Assembly (NCBI RefSeq): GCF_027111315.2
Contig: NZ_CP114289.2
Span: forward strand, 4,278,001-4,342,000
Reading direction: 5' to 3'
Length of the DNA stretch: 64,000 bases
Origin: Flavobacterium limnophilum
Lineage (GTDB): Bacteria > Bacteroidota > Bacteroidia > Flavobacteriales > Flavobacteriaceae
Shown here: positions 46,507-55,951 of the stretch, in pieces
Layout of the letters: each line of letters begins with the position of its first letter
How positions within the stretch are numbered: the stretch's first letter is position 1
Made by a program: the position numbers and the translations under genes
The notes under the pieces: generated by a model
What the model was told of the DNA's origin: nothing
Seen by the model: the letters and a program-made list of their open reading frames with translations, nothing else
Database searches by the model: none

Positions 46507-47073
46507 TTACTGACCACTTTTTCTCCAGCAATTTTCCACGTGATCGTTGACCATTCCTGTGGCTTGCATGTGGGCGTAAATTACCGTAGAACCTACGAAT
46601 TTGAAGCCTCGTTTTTTTAAATCCTTGCTGATTTCATCAGAGAGAGGGGAAGTGGCGGCAACTTCTTTCAAGGATTGTCTTTTATTGTCTATTGGTTTTC
46701 CTCCGGTGAATTTCCAGATGTATTGGCTGAAAGTTCGAAATTCATCTTGTACTTTCATGAAGGCAACCGCATTCGAAACGGCAGCACGAATTTTCAATTG
46801 GTTTCTAATAATTCCGGCATCTTGCATCAATTCCAGAATTTTGTCTTCAGAATATTGGGCTACTTTCAGATAATCGAAATCGTCAAAAGCCAATCGGAAG
46901 TTTTCTCTTTTTTTCAGGATGGTAATCCAACTTAATCCTGCTTGAAAAGTTTCCAAGATTAAGAATTCGAATAATTTTTGGTCATCATAAACGGGAACAC
47001 CCCATTCTTCGTCGTGGTATTTCTTGTACAAATCACTGGATAAGCACCAGCCGCATCTGTTGGGTTCTTCCAT
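46507..47073 (-). CDS. tag: DNA-3-methyladenine glycosylase I
   Basis: A 188-residue base-excision repair enzyme removing 3-methyladenine. It shows RCGWCLSSDLYKKYHDEEWGVPVYDD (zinc ligands Cys and His; catalytic Glu of the family), FQAGLSWITILKKRENF and the C-terminal YAHMQATGMVNDHVENC with the other zinc ligands. Four bases separate it from the upstream lipoprotein gene (same strand), so the two may be co-transcribed. Confidence 0.95.
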   Translation of the reverse strand: MEEPNRCGWCLSSDLYKKYHDEEWGVPVYDDQKLFEFLILETFQAGLSWITILKKRENFRLAFDDFDYLKVAQYSEDKILELMQDAGIIRNQLKIRAAVSNAVAFMKVQDEFRTFSQYIWKFTGGKPIDNKRQSLKEVAATSPLSDEISKDLKKRGFKFVGSTVIYAHMQATGMVNDHVENCWRKSGQ

Positions 47074-47077
47074 TTAT

Positions 47078-47767
47078 CTAGTCTTTGCCAATTTGCCAAT
47101 AGTATCCTTTTACTGTGGGAATATATGCCGAACGTCCTATCAAGACTAAATCAGTGTACATTTTTTTTTCATATTTAATGGCAATGGCATTACCTGAAGT
47201 GTACATTTTGTTTTTGTCAAATCGTACTCTAAGTCGTCCATCTTTGAATTTGGCGTCCGACATTTTTTCGATGAGCCAAGTCGATTTCCATTTGACGTCC
47301 AGTTCATCAGGAGCAGTTTTGGTTACGCTTTTAACCAATTTTATTCCTTCTTCCGGAATGTCAAAGTTTTTTGACAACTCTTCTTGTGTCATAGGTACTC
47401 CAATTTTGCATTTGTTCAATATTTTTTTGATGTAAACAAAAGAAGGAACAGTCATTTTTTTGGCTACCGATTTGTTGGGTGTTGTTGTGGTCTCTGGAGA
47501 TTCCGTAAATTTAGTATCGACTACTGTTTGTTTCCTTTTCTTGTAATTTTTTTTCCTTAAAACAGATTCTTTGACGGCTCTTATACTGTCTTCAGGGGTT
47601 TCATAAATGGTGTCTTTTTTTTGGGATTCAGATTTTACGGGAGCTTCTTGCTCATAGTTTGGCTCGTTTTTTTGCTGTAATTCGTGTTCCTCATTTTCAG
47701 GGTTTTTGCCACAACTAATTATACTGGAAATAAATAAAAAAAGGAATGTTATTTTGTAATATTTCAT
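47078..47767 (-). CDS. Hypothetical lipoprotein
   Basis: A 229-residue lipoprotein. Start at MKYYKITF (47767) gives the lipobox SSIISCGK. A long charged Glu/Lys-rich linker (about 25-95) precedes a folded C-terminal domain of some 130 residues with no recognised motif. It is immediately upstream of tag. Function unknown. Confidence 0.75.
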   Translation of the reverse strand: MKYYKITFLFLFISSIISCGKNPENEEHELQQKNEPNYEQEAPVKSESQKKDTIYETPEDSIRAVKESVLRKKNYKKRKQTVVDTKFTESPETTTTPNKSVAKKMTVPSFVYIKKILNKCKIGVPMTQEELSKNFDIPEEGIKLVKSVTKTAPDELDVKWKSTWLIEKMSDAKFKDGRLRVRFDKNKMYTSGNAIAIKYEKKMYTDLVLIGRSAYIPTVKGYYWQIGKD

Positions 47768-47943
47768 TTGATGAAATGGAGTTTTATTATAAATGTCTTC
47801 ACAATGGTTAATCAAATATCCTTGAATAATAATGAATGAAATTTGAAATCATTCCTTTCAAAGCTAATCAACACGTTTCAAATTTAGCATTTTATTTTGT
47901 ATTATAAAAACTCTGTTTTTAAAACAATTAATATCTGTTTTGT

Positions 47944-47951
47944 TATATTTG
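47944..47951 (+). promoter_or_regulatory. -7 box of the M3 peptidase gene
   Basis: TATATTTG fits TAnnTTTG, 101 bases before the chosen start. No strong -33 element seen. Nothing else found in the 284-base divergent gap. Confidence 0.55.
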
Positions 47952-48051
47952 ACGCTAAATTATGGCTTTTAAGTCGGATTTAAATTCTGGATCAAGATTT
48001 ATGTTCATTCTGATTTACAAGTTATTATTAAAAAAAAATCAAACCACTTAT

Positions 48052-50169
48052 ATGAAAAAAATTATTACCGTTCTTGTGATGAGTACCTCCTTATTGTCTA
48101 TAGAAGCACAAACGAATCCTGAAAATCCATTGTTGAAAAAATGGGAAGGGCCTTATGGCGGTGTTCCGGCGTTTAATGACTATAAAATTTCCGATTTAAA
48201 ACCCGCATTTGAGTTTGCCATCCAACAAAAATTAGATGAATTGGATGCCATTGCCAACAATCCCAAACCGCCTACTTTCGACAATACGATTGCTGCGATG
48301 GAACTTGCGGGCAAAACATTTACACGTATTAATGCGATTTTCGGTATTTATAGCACGAACATGAATAGCACTGAATTTGGACCTGTTGAAGCTGAAATCA
48401 GTCCTAAAATTGCCGGGCTTTCAAGCAAAATGTATCAAAACAAGAAACTCTTCCTCCGAATTGAAAAATTATATAATTCTCCTGAAAAGGAAAAACTGAC
48501 TCCAGAACAGCAACGATTAATTTGGTTGGATTACAATAATTTTGTTCGCGAAGGTGCCAAACTGGATGATAAAAGCAAGATGAAAGTGGGTGAAATCAAT
48601 CAAAAACTGGCCGGACTTTTTTCAAAATTCAACCAGAATTTGCTTGCCGAAGAAAACAGTCAATACCTCGAATTAAAAACCGAATCTGATTTTGACGGTT
48701 TACCGGAGGAATTGAAAAACGCAGCCATTGCCCAAGCCAAACAAAGAAAACTTCCAGTTTTGGGATGTGTTGCCAATACCCGTTCTTTTATAGAGCCTTT
48801 TTTGACCTATTCCACCAAAAGGGATTTGAGAGAAAAAGCGTTTAAAATGTTTGTCAGTCGTGGCGATAACGGAAATGCCAACGACAACAATGCCACTTTA
48901 GTCACCATACTAAAACTGCGTGCCGAAAAAGCTAAATTACTTGGATTCCCAACTTTTTCTCATTGGAGTTTGACCAATACAATGGCCAAAACACCCGAAC
49001 GCGCTCTGGAATTGATGGAAGAGGTTTGGAAACCTGCCGTCGCCCAAGTTCATTTGGATGTGGCAGCCATGCAAAAAATTGTGGATGCGGAAGGCAATCA
49101 TTTTGAAATTGCTCCTTGGGATTATCGTTATTATGCCGAAATTGTCAGAAAACAGAAATACGATTTAGACCAAAATGAAGTAAAACAATACCTTCAATTG
49201 GAGAAATTGAGGGAAGGAATGTTTTGGACAGCGGGAGAATTATTCGATTTGGATTTCAAACAAATCACCAATGTGTCTATTTATCATCCCGATGTCAGAG
49301 TTTGGGAAGTTTCCAATAAAACATCTGGAAAGGTGGTTGGCTTATGGTATTTTGATCCATATGCACGAGCAGGAAAACGTTCAGGAGCCTGGATGAATGC
49401 TTATAGAGAGCAACAAAAATTAGATGGAAACATCATCACGATTGTGTCCAATAATTGCAATTTCATAAAAGGAAATGACAACGAACCCATATTGATTTCC
49501 TGGATTGATGCGACCACGCTTTTCCATGAATTTGGGCATGCCCTTCACGGTTTGTGTTCAAATGTGAAATATCCGAGTCTTTCCGGAACCAATGTTGCCA
49601 GGGATTACGTGGAATTTCCTTCGCAAATATTGGAAAGATGGTTGGCAACGCCAGAGGTGTTGAATAAATTTGCCTTGCATTATAAAACGAATCAACCCAT
49701 ACCTTCATCATTGGTCGATCGAATTCAGGCTGCATCCAAGTTCAATCAAGGATTTTCGTCAGTAGAAGCCATTGCCAGTTCTTTGATAGACATGAAATTG
49801 CACTTGGCAGGTGATGCCGATATTGATCCAAAAGTTTTTGAACGGGAAACATTGGCTAAATTGGATATGCCTAAAGAAATTGTGATGCGTCATCGAATGC
49901 CGCAATTTTCGCATGTTTTTTCAAGCGATGATTATGCCTCGGGATATTACAGTTACCTGTGGGCAGACGTGATAAGTGCCGATGCTTACGAAGCTTTTAC
50001 CGAAGGAAAAGGGCCTTATGACAAAGCCGTGGCCAAAAAATTATTCGAGACCGTTTTCAGTGTTGGAAACACCACTGATCAGGGAGATGCCTATAGAGCC
50101 TTTAGAGATCGAGATCCTAAAATTGACGCCTTGATGCGAGCAAGAAATTTTCCGCTACCGGTAAAATAG
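48052..50169 (+). CDS. M3 family peptidyl-dipeptidase (Dcp-like)
   Basis: A 705-residue zinc metallopeptidase that removes C-terminal dipeptides from short peptides. ATG 48052 gives a signal peptide (MKKIITVLVMSTSLLSIEAQ), so it is exported to the periplasm or surface; the frame extends 30 codons upstream but without export signal. HEFGHALH (492-499) provides the zinc ligands, with the Glu of the downstream DYVEFPSQILERW block completing the site. Length and the GVPAFNDYKISDLKPAFE start are typical of Bacteroidota Dcp. Confidence 0.93.
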   Translation: MKKIITVLVMSTSLLSIEAQTNPENPLLKKWEGPYGGVPAFNDYKISDLKPAFEFAIQQKLDELDAIANNPKPPTFDNTIAAMELAGKTFTRINAIFGIYSTNMNSTEFGPVEAEISPKIAGLSSKMYQNKKLFLRIEKLYNSPEKEKLTPEQQRLIWLDYNNFVREGAKLDDKSKMKVGEINQKLAGLFSKFNQNLLAEENSQYLELKTESDFDGLPEELKNAAIAQAKQRKLPVLGCVANTRSFIEPFLTYSTKRDLREKAFKMFVSRGDNGNANDNNATLVTILKLRAEKAKLLGFPTFSHWSLTNTMAKTPERALELMEEVWKPAVAQVHLDVAAMQKIVDAEGNHFEIAPWDYRYYAEIVRKQKYDLDQNEVKQYLQLEKLREGMFWTAGELFDLDFKQITNVSIYHPDVRVWEVSNKTSGKVVGLWYFDPYARAGKRSGAWMNAYREQQKLDGNIITIVSNNCNFIKGNDNEPILISWIDATTLFHEFGHALHGLCSNVKYPSLSGTNVARDYVEFPSQILERWLATPEVLNKFALHYKTNQPIPSSLVDRIQAASKFNQGFSSVEAIASSLIDMKLHLAGDADIDPKVFERETLAKLDMPKEIVMRHRMPQFSHVFSSDDYASGYYSYLWADVISADAYEAFTEGKGPYDKAVAKKLFETVFSVGNTTDQGDAYRAFRDRDPKIDALMRARNFPLPVK

Positions 50170-50197
50170 TGTTTTAAAAATTAAAATTAATCGTCTT

Positions 50198-50231
50198 AAA
50201 AAAGCAATGCTTCTCGGAGTGTTGCTTTTTT
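50198..50231 (+). terminator. Terminator after the M3 peptidase gene
   Basis: AAAAAAGCAA (50198-50207) pairs with TTGCTTTTTT (50222-50231) and runs into further T. Confidence 0.85.
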
Positions 50232-50530
50232 TGTTTTCATTCGCTTTGCCTTTTTTGGGCATTAATTTATAAAAACATTAAAAAAAGAAAAATTGTTGTT
50301 TTGGATATAAAAAGAATTATTCTCAATTAATGCCTATGGAACAGGACGGTTTTGTCAAATTAAAAGTAATTATTGGTGTTCGTTCGGTATTGAGTATTTT
50401 TTGAATAGTATTTTTTAATAAATGGCAATATTATTGGAAAATATTATTGTTTTTTCAATATCATTATAGTACGTTTGTATCATGTCTTTAATAGATTTGT
50501 TCGCTAAAAAATTATATAAAAATTAGATTT
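50232..50530 (+). promoter_or_regulatory. hppA upstream region with promoter
   Basis: TTG (50447-50449), 20 bases, TACGTTTG (50470-50477) is a good promoter match, placing the start near 50484. A second -7-like TAGATTTG is at 50492-50499. The AT-rich stretch before it shows no gene. Confidence 0.65.
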
Positions 50531-53068
50531 ATGAATACAATAATAATTTATGTGCCAATAATTATGGCGTTGATTGGATTGGTTTTTATGGCTTTCAAAA
50601 GAGCCTGGGTTTTGAAACAAGATGCAGGTGACGGAAAGATGAAGGAGATTTCAGAACATATTTATGAAGGAGCCTTGGCTTTTCTTAATGCGGAATATAA
50701 ATTGTTGGCAAGATTTGTTGTTGTGATAAGTATTGTTTTGGCTGGAATTACTTATATCCCTGGAATTTCAACTCATTTATTGATTGTTGTAGCCTTTGTT
50801 TTTGGGGCTTTTTTCTCGGCTTTGGCTGGAAATATGGGAATGAAAATCGCAACAAAAACAAACGTTAGGACAACGCAAGCTGCTCGTACCAGTCTTCCTC
50901 AAGCTTTGAAAGTTTCTTTTGGTGGCGGAACGGTAATGGGATTGGGAGTCGCTGGTTTGGCCGTTTTGGGGTTGACTTCTTTCTTTATACTTTTTTTCAA
51001 TATTTTTATGGGTGGCGTTTGGACTTCGACAGAAGATATGACCGTAGTATTGGAAACCTTGGCGGGATTTTCTCTTGGAGCAGAATCTATTGCTTTGTTT
51101 GCCCGTGTTGGTGGTGGAATTTATACAAAAGCTGCCGATGTTGGAGCCGATTTAGTGGGTAAAGTCGAAGCTGGAATTCCAGAAGACGATCCAAGAAATC
51201 CGGCTACAATTGCAGACAATGTGGGAGATAATGTAGGTGATGTTGCCGGAATGGGTGCCGATTTATTCGGTTCTTATGTAGCAACAGTTCTCGCAGCAAT
51301 GGTTCTGGGTAATTATGTTATCAAGGATATGGGCGGAAAAATCGAAGATGTTTTCGGCGGAATAGGCCCTATTTTATTACCAATGGCTATCGCTGGTTTT
51401 GGGATATTATTTTCCATTATCGGAACGATGTTGGTTAAAATTACGGATAATGATGCAAAAGAAAAACAAGTACAAGGCGCATTGAATGTTGGAAACTGGG
51501 TTTCCATTGGTTTAACGGCCATGGCTTGTTTCTTCTTGGTTCGATATATGTTGCCTGAAAGCATGAAAATGAATTTCTTTGGCGAAGGATTACAAGAGAT
51601 TTCCTCAATGAGGGTTTTCTATGCAACAATTGTAGGGTTAATTGTTGGTGCGGTTATTTCGTCAGTTACTGAATATTATACCGGTTTGGGTACAAAACCA
51701 GTGATGTCAATCGTTCAAAAATCAAGTACTGGATCTGCAACTAATGTGATTGCAGGTTTGGCTACGGGAATGATTTCCACGTTTCCAACGGTTTTGTTGT
51801 TTGCTGCCGCGATTTGGACTTCCTATGCCTTAGCGGGTTTCTATGGAGTGGCGCTTGCTGCTTCTGCCATGATGGCCACGACGGCGATGCAATTGGCAAT
51901 CGATGCTTTTGGACCAATCTCGGACAATGCTGGTGGAATTGCCGAAATGAGCGAATTGCCAAAAGAAGTTAGAACTCGTACCGATATTTTAGATTCTGTT
52001 GGAAACACTACAGCCGCAACCGGGAAAGGTTTTGCAATCGCTTCTGCGGCATTGACATCATTGGCTTTGTTTGCTGCTTATGTAACTTTTACCGGAATAG
52101 ACGGAATCAATATTTTCAAGGCACCGGTTTTGGCAATGTTGTTTGTGGGCGGAATGATACCGGTGGTTTTCTCTGCATTGGCAATGAACTCTGTTGGAAA
52201 AGCAGCTATGGATATGGTGTATGAAGTGCGTCGCCAGTTCAAGGAAATTCCAGGAATTATGGAAGGAACCGGAAAACCGGAATATGGAAAATGTGTGGCC
52301 ATTTCGACTAAAGCCGCTTTGCGCGAAATGATGCTGCCGGGGGTTTTGACCATAGGCTTTCCTATTGCCATCGTGCTTTTGGGCAAAATAGTTTACAGCC
52401 ACAACAATCAATTAATTGCCGAAATGCTGGGTGGATATATGGCTGGAGTAACCGTTTCTGGTGTACTTTGGGCTATTTTTCAAAACAATGCCGGAGGTGC
52501 TTGGGACAATGCCAAGAAATCTTTCGAAGCTGGTGTCATGATTAATGGTGAAATGACATACAAAGGTTCTGATGCGCATAAAGCAGCTGTAACCGGAGAT
52601 ACTGTTGGGGATCCATTCAAGGATACTTCTGGGCCATCTATGAATATCTTGATAAAATTAACCTGTTTGATAGGATTGGTGATCGCTCCAATTTTAGGAA
52701 ATGGAAGTGATTCTGGAATCCAAACAATGACAACTACAACGGAAATGAAATCTTGCTGTAAAGAAGAAATGATGGGTAATTGTGATATATCAAAATGTGC
52801 CACTATGACCAAAGAAGAGTGTGCTAAAATGTGTGACGAAAAAGGTTGTACCCCAGAGCAAAAAGAAATGTGTATGATGCATTATGATGCTAATGGCAAG
52901 TTTATACCAACAAGTAAAGTATCTAAAAAAGAAATTAAAGTTGAAATAATTAAGGAAAACGGAAAGTCAAAAGCCACTGTCACCACTATTGAAAATGGAA
53001 GTAAGAAAATTGAAATTTTTGAAGGTTCAACTGAATTGGTAAAAGCTAAAGTGGAAGCGTTGAAATAA
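50531..53068 (+). CDS. hppA: Membrane ion-translocating pyrophosphatase with cysteine-rich C-terminal extension
   Basis: An 845-residue polytopic membrane enzyme that couples PPi hydrolysis to Na+ or H+ export. The PPi site is clear: DVGADLVGKVE (203-213), DDPRNPATIADNVGDNVGDVAGMGADL and GDTVGDPFKDTSGPS (689-703). GNTTAATGKG (491-500) has Ala at the position that marks K+-dependent enzymes. The core ends near 725. The last 120 residues are unusual: eight cysteines between 742 and 781 (CC, CDISKC, CAKMC, C, C) then a charged beta-like segment rich in Lys/Glu. The tail lies after the last helix and may bind metal. Confidence 0.95.
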   Translation: MNTIIIYVPIIMALIGLVFMAFKRAWVLKQDAGDGKMKEISEHIYEGALAFLNAEYKLLARFVVVISIVLAGITYIPGISTHLLIVVAFVFGAFFSALAGNMGMKIATKTNVRTTQAARTSLPQALKVSFGGGTVMGLGVAGLAVLGLTSFFILFFNIFMGGVWTSTEDMTVVLETLAGFSLGAESIALFARVGGGIYTKAADVGADLVGKVEAGIPEDDPRNPATIADNVGDNVGDVAGMGADLFGSYVATVLAAMVLGNYVIKDMGGKIEDVFGGIGPILLPMAIAGFGILFSIIGTMLVKITDNDAKEKQVQGALNVGNWVSIGLTAMACFFLVRYMLPESMKMNFFGEGLQEISSMRVFYATIVGLIVGAVISSVTEYYTGLGTKPVMSIVQKSSTGSATNVIAGLATGMISTFPTVLLFAAAIWTSYALAGFYGVALAASAMMATTAMQLAIDAFGPISDNAGGIAEMSELPKEVRTRTDILDSVGNTTAATGKGFAIASAALTSLALFAAYVTFTGIDGINIFKAPVLAMLFVGGMIPVVFSALAMNSVGKAAMDMVYEVRRQFKEIPGIMEGTGKPEYGKCVAISTKAALREMMLPGVLTIGFPIAIVLLGKIVYSHNNQLIAEMLGGYMAGVTVSGVLWAIFQNNAGGAWDNAKKSFEAGVMINGEMTYKGSDAHKAAVTGDTVGDPFKDTSGPSMNILIKLTCLIGLVIAPILGNGSDSGIQTMTTTTEMKSCCKEEMMGNCDISKCATMTKEECAKMCDEKGCTPEQKEMCMMHYDANGKFIPTSKVSKKEIKVEIIKENGKSKATVTTIENGSKKIEIFEGSTELVKAKVEALK

Positions 53069-53091
53069 AAACAGTTGATTACTAAACCTAT

Positions 53092-53117
53092 AAATGCCCG
53101 GCAATTGCTGGGCATTT
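53092..53117. terminator. Terminator after hppA
   Basis: AAATGCCCGGCA pairs with TGCTGGGCATTT (one G-T pair), followed by T-run on the plus strand. Confidence 0.85.
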
Positions 53118-53130
53118 TTTATGTTTTAAT

Positions 53131-53526
53131 TTAATAGGTCATTCCTAAATCACCTAAGTCTTGTAATGAAATTGCGGCGATAATTATGCCTATAACAAGT
53201 AAAGTGCCTGTAACAATTCCAATAGTTCCCCAAGTAGATGCTGATTTGTCTAAAACGCGAATTTTTTTGATTTCGCTTTCGGATAATGGAGTTTTTACAA
53301 TCTTTCCATTTTCTTGTGTAATTCCATAATAGATTCCGTCAATCTGTTCGATTTTTTTAAACTTCAGTTTTGCGTCGTTGTCATTAATAATTGTCACTTT
53401 ATTTTTTGTAGCTGCAGCTTCTTCAATGGAAACTGGTGTTTTTTGATAAACGGCACAACTTTGTAGAAGAAATGCAAAAATTAAAAAAACACAAACTGAC
53501 TTGCTTTTAAAATACTTTAGAATCAT
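53131..53526 (-). CDS. Small lipoprotein with C-terminal membrane segment, twin A
   Basis: A 131-residue protein. Start at MILKYFKSKS (53526). Lipobox LLQSCAVYQKT; a central domain with KFKKIEQIDGIYYGITQENGKIVKTPLSESEIKKIRVLDK; and a C-terminal hydrophobic helix (about 98-121). About half of its residues equal the gene at 53688, and the 5' flanks are also similar, so the two arose by tandem duplication. The central part resembles small regulatory or 'translation-barrel' lipoproteins only vaguely; function unknown. Confidence 0.8.
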   Translation of the reverse strand: MILKYFKSKSVCVFLIFAFLLQSCAVYQKTPVSIEEAAATKNKVTIINDNDAKLKFKKIEQIDGIYYGITQENGKIVKTPLSESEIKKIRVLDKSASTWGTIGIVTGTLLVIGIIIAAISLQDLGDLGMTY

Positions 53527-53687
53527 AATTTTTAGATTTAAGTTAATAATCTTAAAAACCAAGTATTGGCAGAACAATATAAATTGGGATTATAAAAGAG
53601 AAAGTTAGTTTTTGGCGTAAAAATAAATCAATCAATTCGGCATCAATTTGATGGATGATTTATTTTAAATCTTTGAAAATAGTGCTA

Positions 53688-54077
53688 TTACTCTCCTAGG
53701 CCTAAGTTACCAGGTCCCCAATCAACTGTTGCAAAAATTATGATAAGCGCCAACGGAACAACCACAACGGCAATGGTTGATAGAGTAGACGTGGATTTGT
53801 CTAAAATGCGAATTGTTTTAATTTCGCTTTTATTTAAAGGGACTTTTACAATTTCCCTGTCTCCATCTATAATTCCATAATACACTCCGTCAATCTGTTC
53901 AATTTTTTTAAGTTTAAGTTTTGTGTCGTCGGTTTTAATAATTAATACTTTATTCTCGGTAGTCACGGCTTCGTCGATGGAAACGTGTGTTTTTTGATAG
54001 ACAGCGCAACTTTGCAAGAGGAATGCAAAAACTAAAAAGACACAAACAAATTTGCTTTTAAAATACGTAAGACTCAT
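53688..54077 (-). CDS. Small lipoprotein with C-terminal membrane segment, twin B
   Basis: A 129-residue paralogue of the gene at 53131: same lipobox LLQSCAVYQKT, same KKIEQIDGVYYGI and SEIKTIRILDKSTSTLSTIA blocks, and a C-terminal helix (about 100-120). A lipid anchor at one end and a membrane helix at the other would tie the protein to membranes at both ends. No terminator between the two genes, so both may share a transcript. Confidence 0.8.
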   Translation of the reverse strand: MSLTYFKSKFVCVFLVFAFLLQSCAVYQKTHVSIDEAVTTENKVLIIKTDDTKLKLKKIEQIDGVYYGIIDGDREIVKVPLNKSEIKTIRILDKSTSTLSTIAVVVVPLALIIIFATVDWGPGNLGLGE

Positions 54078-54248
54078 GGTTTTTAGATTTAAATTAATAA
54101 TCAGAAAAAACCAATGATTAGTAGCGTTTTGTAGATTTAGGTTAATACAAATAATAACTAATCGAAGTCTATTGTAGGCTTTAATTAATTGATATTCAAA
54201 GGTATGAATAATAGTGGTAAGAAAAAATAAAAAGAGGTTGTTTCTGCT

Positions 54249-54863
54249 CTAAAACAAACCGTTCAATTCAGCATCGATTTTATTGATAATCATCCCCAAG
54301 TCTTCGGGATTGTCCACAAAATTAATGTTGTCCACGTCGATAATCAATAATTTTCCCTTGGTATAGGTTTGAATCCAAGCTTCATAACGCTCGTTCAATC
54401 GGTTGAGATAATCTATGGAAATGGTGTTTTCGTATTCGCGACCTCGTTTGTGGATTTGACCTACCAAATTAGGAATGGAACTTCTCAGATAAATCAACAT
54501 ATCGGGTGGTTTAACCGTAGATTCCATCAATTCAAAAAGCGAAGAATAGTTCTGAAAATCTCGATTGGTCATCAAGCCCATGGCGTGAAGATTGGGGGCA
54601 AAAATATGAGCATCTTCATAAATAGTTCGGTCTTGAATGATTTTTTTGCCGCTTTCGCGAATTTGAATCACTTGTCGAAAACGACTATTGAGGAAATAAA
54701 TTTGCAAATTAAACGACCAACGCTCCATTTGGTGATAGAAATCATCCAAGTAGGGATTGTCGACCACGTCTTCAAAATGAGGTTCCCATTTGAAATGTTT
54801 CGCCAACAAACGGGTTAATGTCGTTTTTCCAGCGCCTATGTTTCCTGCTATTGCTATGTGCAT
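54249..54863 (-). CDS. Deoxynucleoside kinase
   Basis: A 204-residue dNK/DCK-family kinase that phosphorylates deoxynucleosides in the salvage pathway. Walker A GNIGAGKTT (7-15), the substrate-binding WSFNLQIYFLNSRF, QDRTIYEDAHIFA, and the LID arginines in IHKRGREYE. Length standard. Its ATG overlaps the stop of the upstream gene (TAATG), indicating translational coupling. Confidence 0.93.
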   Translation of the reverse strand: MHIAIAGNIGAGKTTLTRLLAKHFKWEPHFEDVVDNPYLDDFYHQMERWSFNLQIYFLNSRFRQVIQIRESGKKIIQDRTIYEDAHIFAPNLHAMGLMTNRDFQNYSSLFELMESTVKPPDMLIYLRSSIPNLVGQIHKRGREYENTISIDYLNRLNERYEAWIQTYTKGKLLIIDVDNINFVDNPEDLGMIINKIDAELNGLF

Positions 54864-55654
54864 TACGGTATTGAGATTTTATAATTGCTAATTCCTTGGT
54901 TGGTAAAAATAGACAAAATTTGGTTTTTGTAACAGAAATTTTTAAATGATTTTTCCACATTTTCAATCGGGGAAATCGTGCCGTTTTTCAAATCCTGAAC
55001 ATATAATTTCTCTTCTTTTGAAAAGATAATCAATTGGTTTGTAATTGCTTGAATTTGATCGAAATCGGAAACTCTTCCCAAATTGGTGATTTTTCCAAAA
55101 ACATCACAAGAAAACCAATTCAGGTTGTTGTCGATCCATTGAAACGTATTGAAATCGGATTCATGATGTTTTAAACTTCCTTGAAAGGATGGTGTTATTG
55201 TTTGAAATGTGTTTTTCAAGTAGTCAAAAAGTCCAATTTGTTGAGTCAAACTATTGTAAATCCACAGTCTGTTTTGGGAAGCGATTCCCGTTGCTGTAGC
55301 CATTATTGGCACAGCATTTTCCGAAAGATTTATTTTTTGGGTTTCACTCAATTGATTGTCCAGAAGAATAATTGTGTTGAAATTTTCATAAAACAACATG
55401 ATTTTTAATGGATTTTGGATGTCAATTTTTGTTGGTTTTTCCAGCGAAATATTTTTGTATTCAAAGGATTCGCCTTTTTTTTGTTTAGACAAAACATTGT
55501 TTTTTATCGAATAGTAAAAACCAAATTGATCGTATCCCAGAAAATAATCTGCGCTTAGTACTGTCGAATCCAGTTTAGTTGCGACATAAGTTTTGCCTTG
55601 TCCAAAACAGGCGGCAATAAAGAGTAGGAAGAATAATAAAAACGTTCTTTTCAT
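54863..55654 (-). CDS. Hypothetical exported protein, possible beta-propeller
   Basis: A 263-residue protein with signal peptide MKRTFLLFFLLFIAACFGQ. The mature part has repeated strand-rich units (for example NRLWIYNSLTQQIGLFDY, NLNWFSCDVFGKI, KEEKLYVQDLKNG) that fit WD/propeller-like repeats. It is translationally coupled to the deoxynucleoside kinase, although the two proteins act in different compartments. Function unknown. Confidence 0.75.
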   Translation of the reverse strand: MKRTFLLFFLLFIAACFGQGKTYVATKLDSTVLSADYFLGYDQFGFYYSIKNNVLSKQKKGESFEYKNISLEKPTKIDIQNPLKIMLFYENFNTIILLDNQLSETQKINLSENAVPIMATATGIASQNRLWIYNSLTQQIGLFDYLKNTFQTITPSFQGSLKHHESDFNTFQWIDNNLNWFSCDVFGKITNLGRVSDFDQIQAITNQLIIFSKEEKLYVQDLKNGTISPIENVEKSFKNFCYKNQILSIFTNQGISNYKISIP

Positions 55655-55886
55655 AAGAGTACCAAATTACAAAAAAATAAGATTGATAGAGTTGGTTATT
55701 TTTAATTTCAAATCGAGTTTTCAAATTCATCTGTATAAAAATGCATTCCGTCTATTTGTTTAAGGAGTTTGTATATTTCATTTTCATTTCCAGTGAGTTA
55801 GTTCTACTTTTGATGGAAGGTCTTTTTGTGGAGAGGTTAAACCGTGATTAAACCTTTTACAATAATAAATGTCTTACTTTTTTAAT

Positions 55887-55915
55887 TTTAAAAGTGTAAC
55901 ATAAACACTTTTAAA
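55887..55915. promoter_or_regulatory. 11-bp inverted repeat upstream of the GLPGLI gene
   Basis: TTTAAAAGTGT (55887-55897) and its exact complement (55905-55915) are 7 bases apart. The repeat is flanked by direct copies of GTCTTACTT at 55871-55879 and 55919-55927. The symmetry suggests an operator or a leader hairpin. The rest of the 297-base gap shows nothing. Confidence 0.5.
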
Positions 55916-55951
55916 TAGTCTTACTTGTTAAATCAAAAAATAAATAAATAT

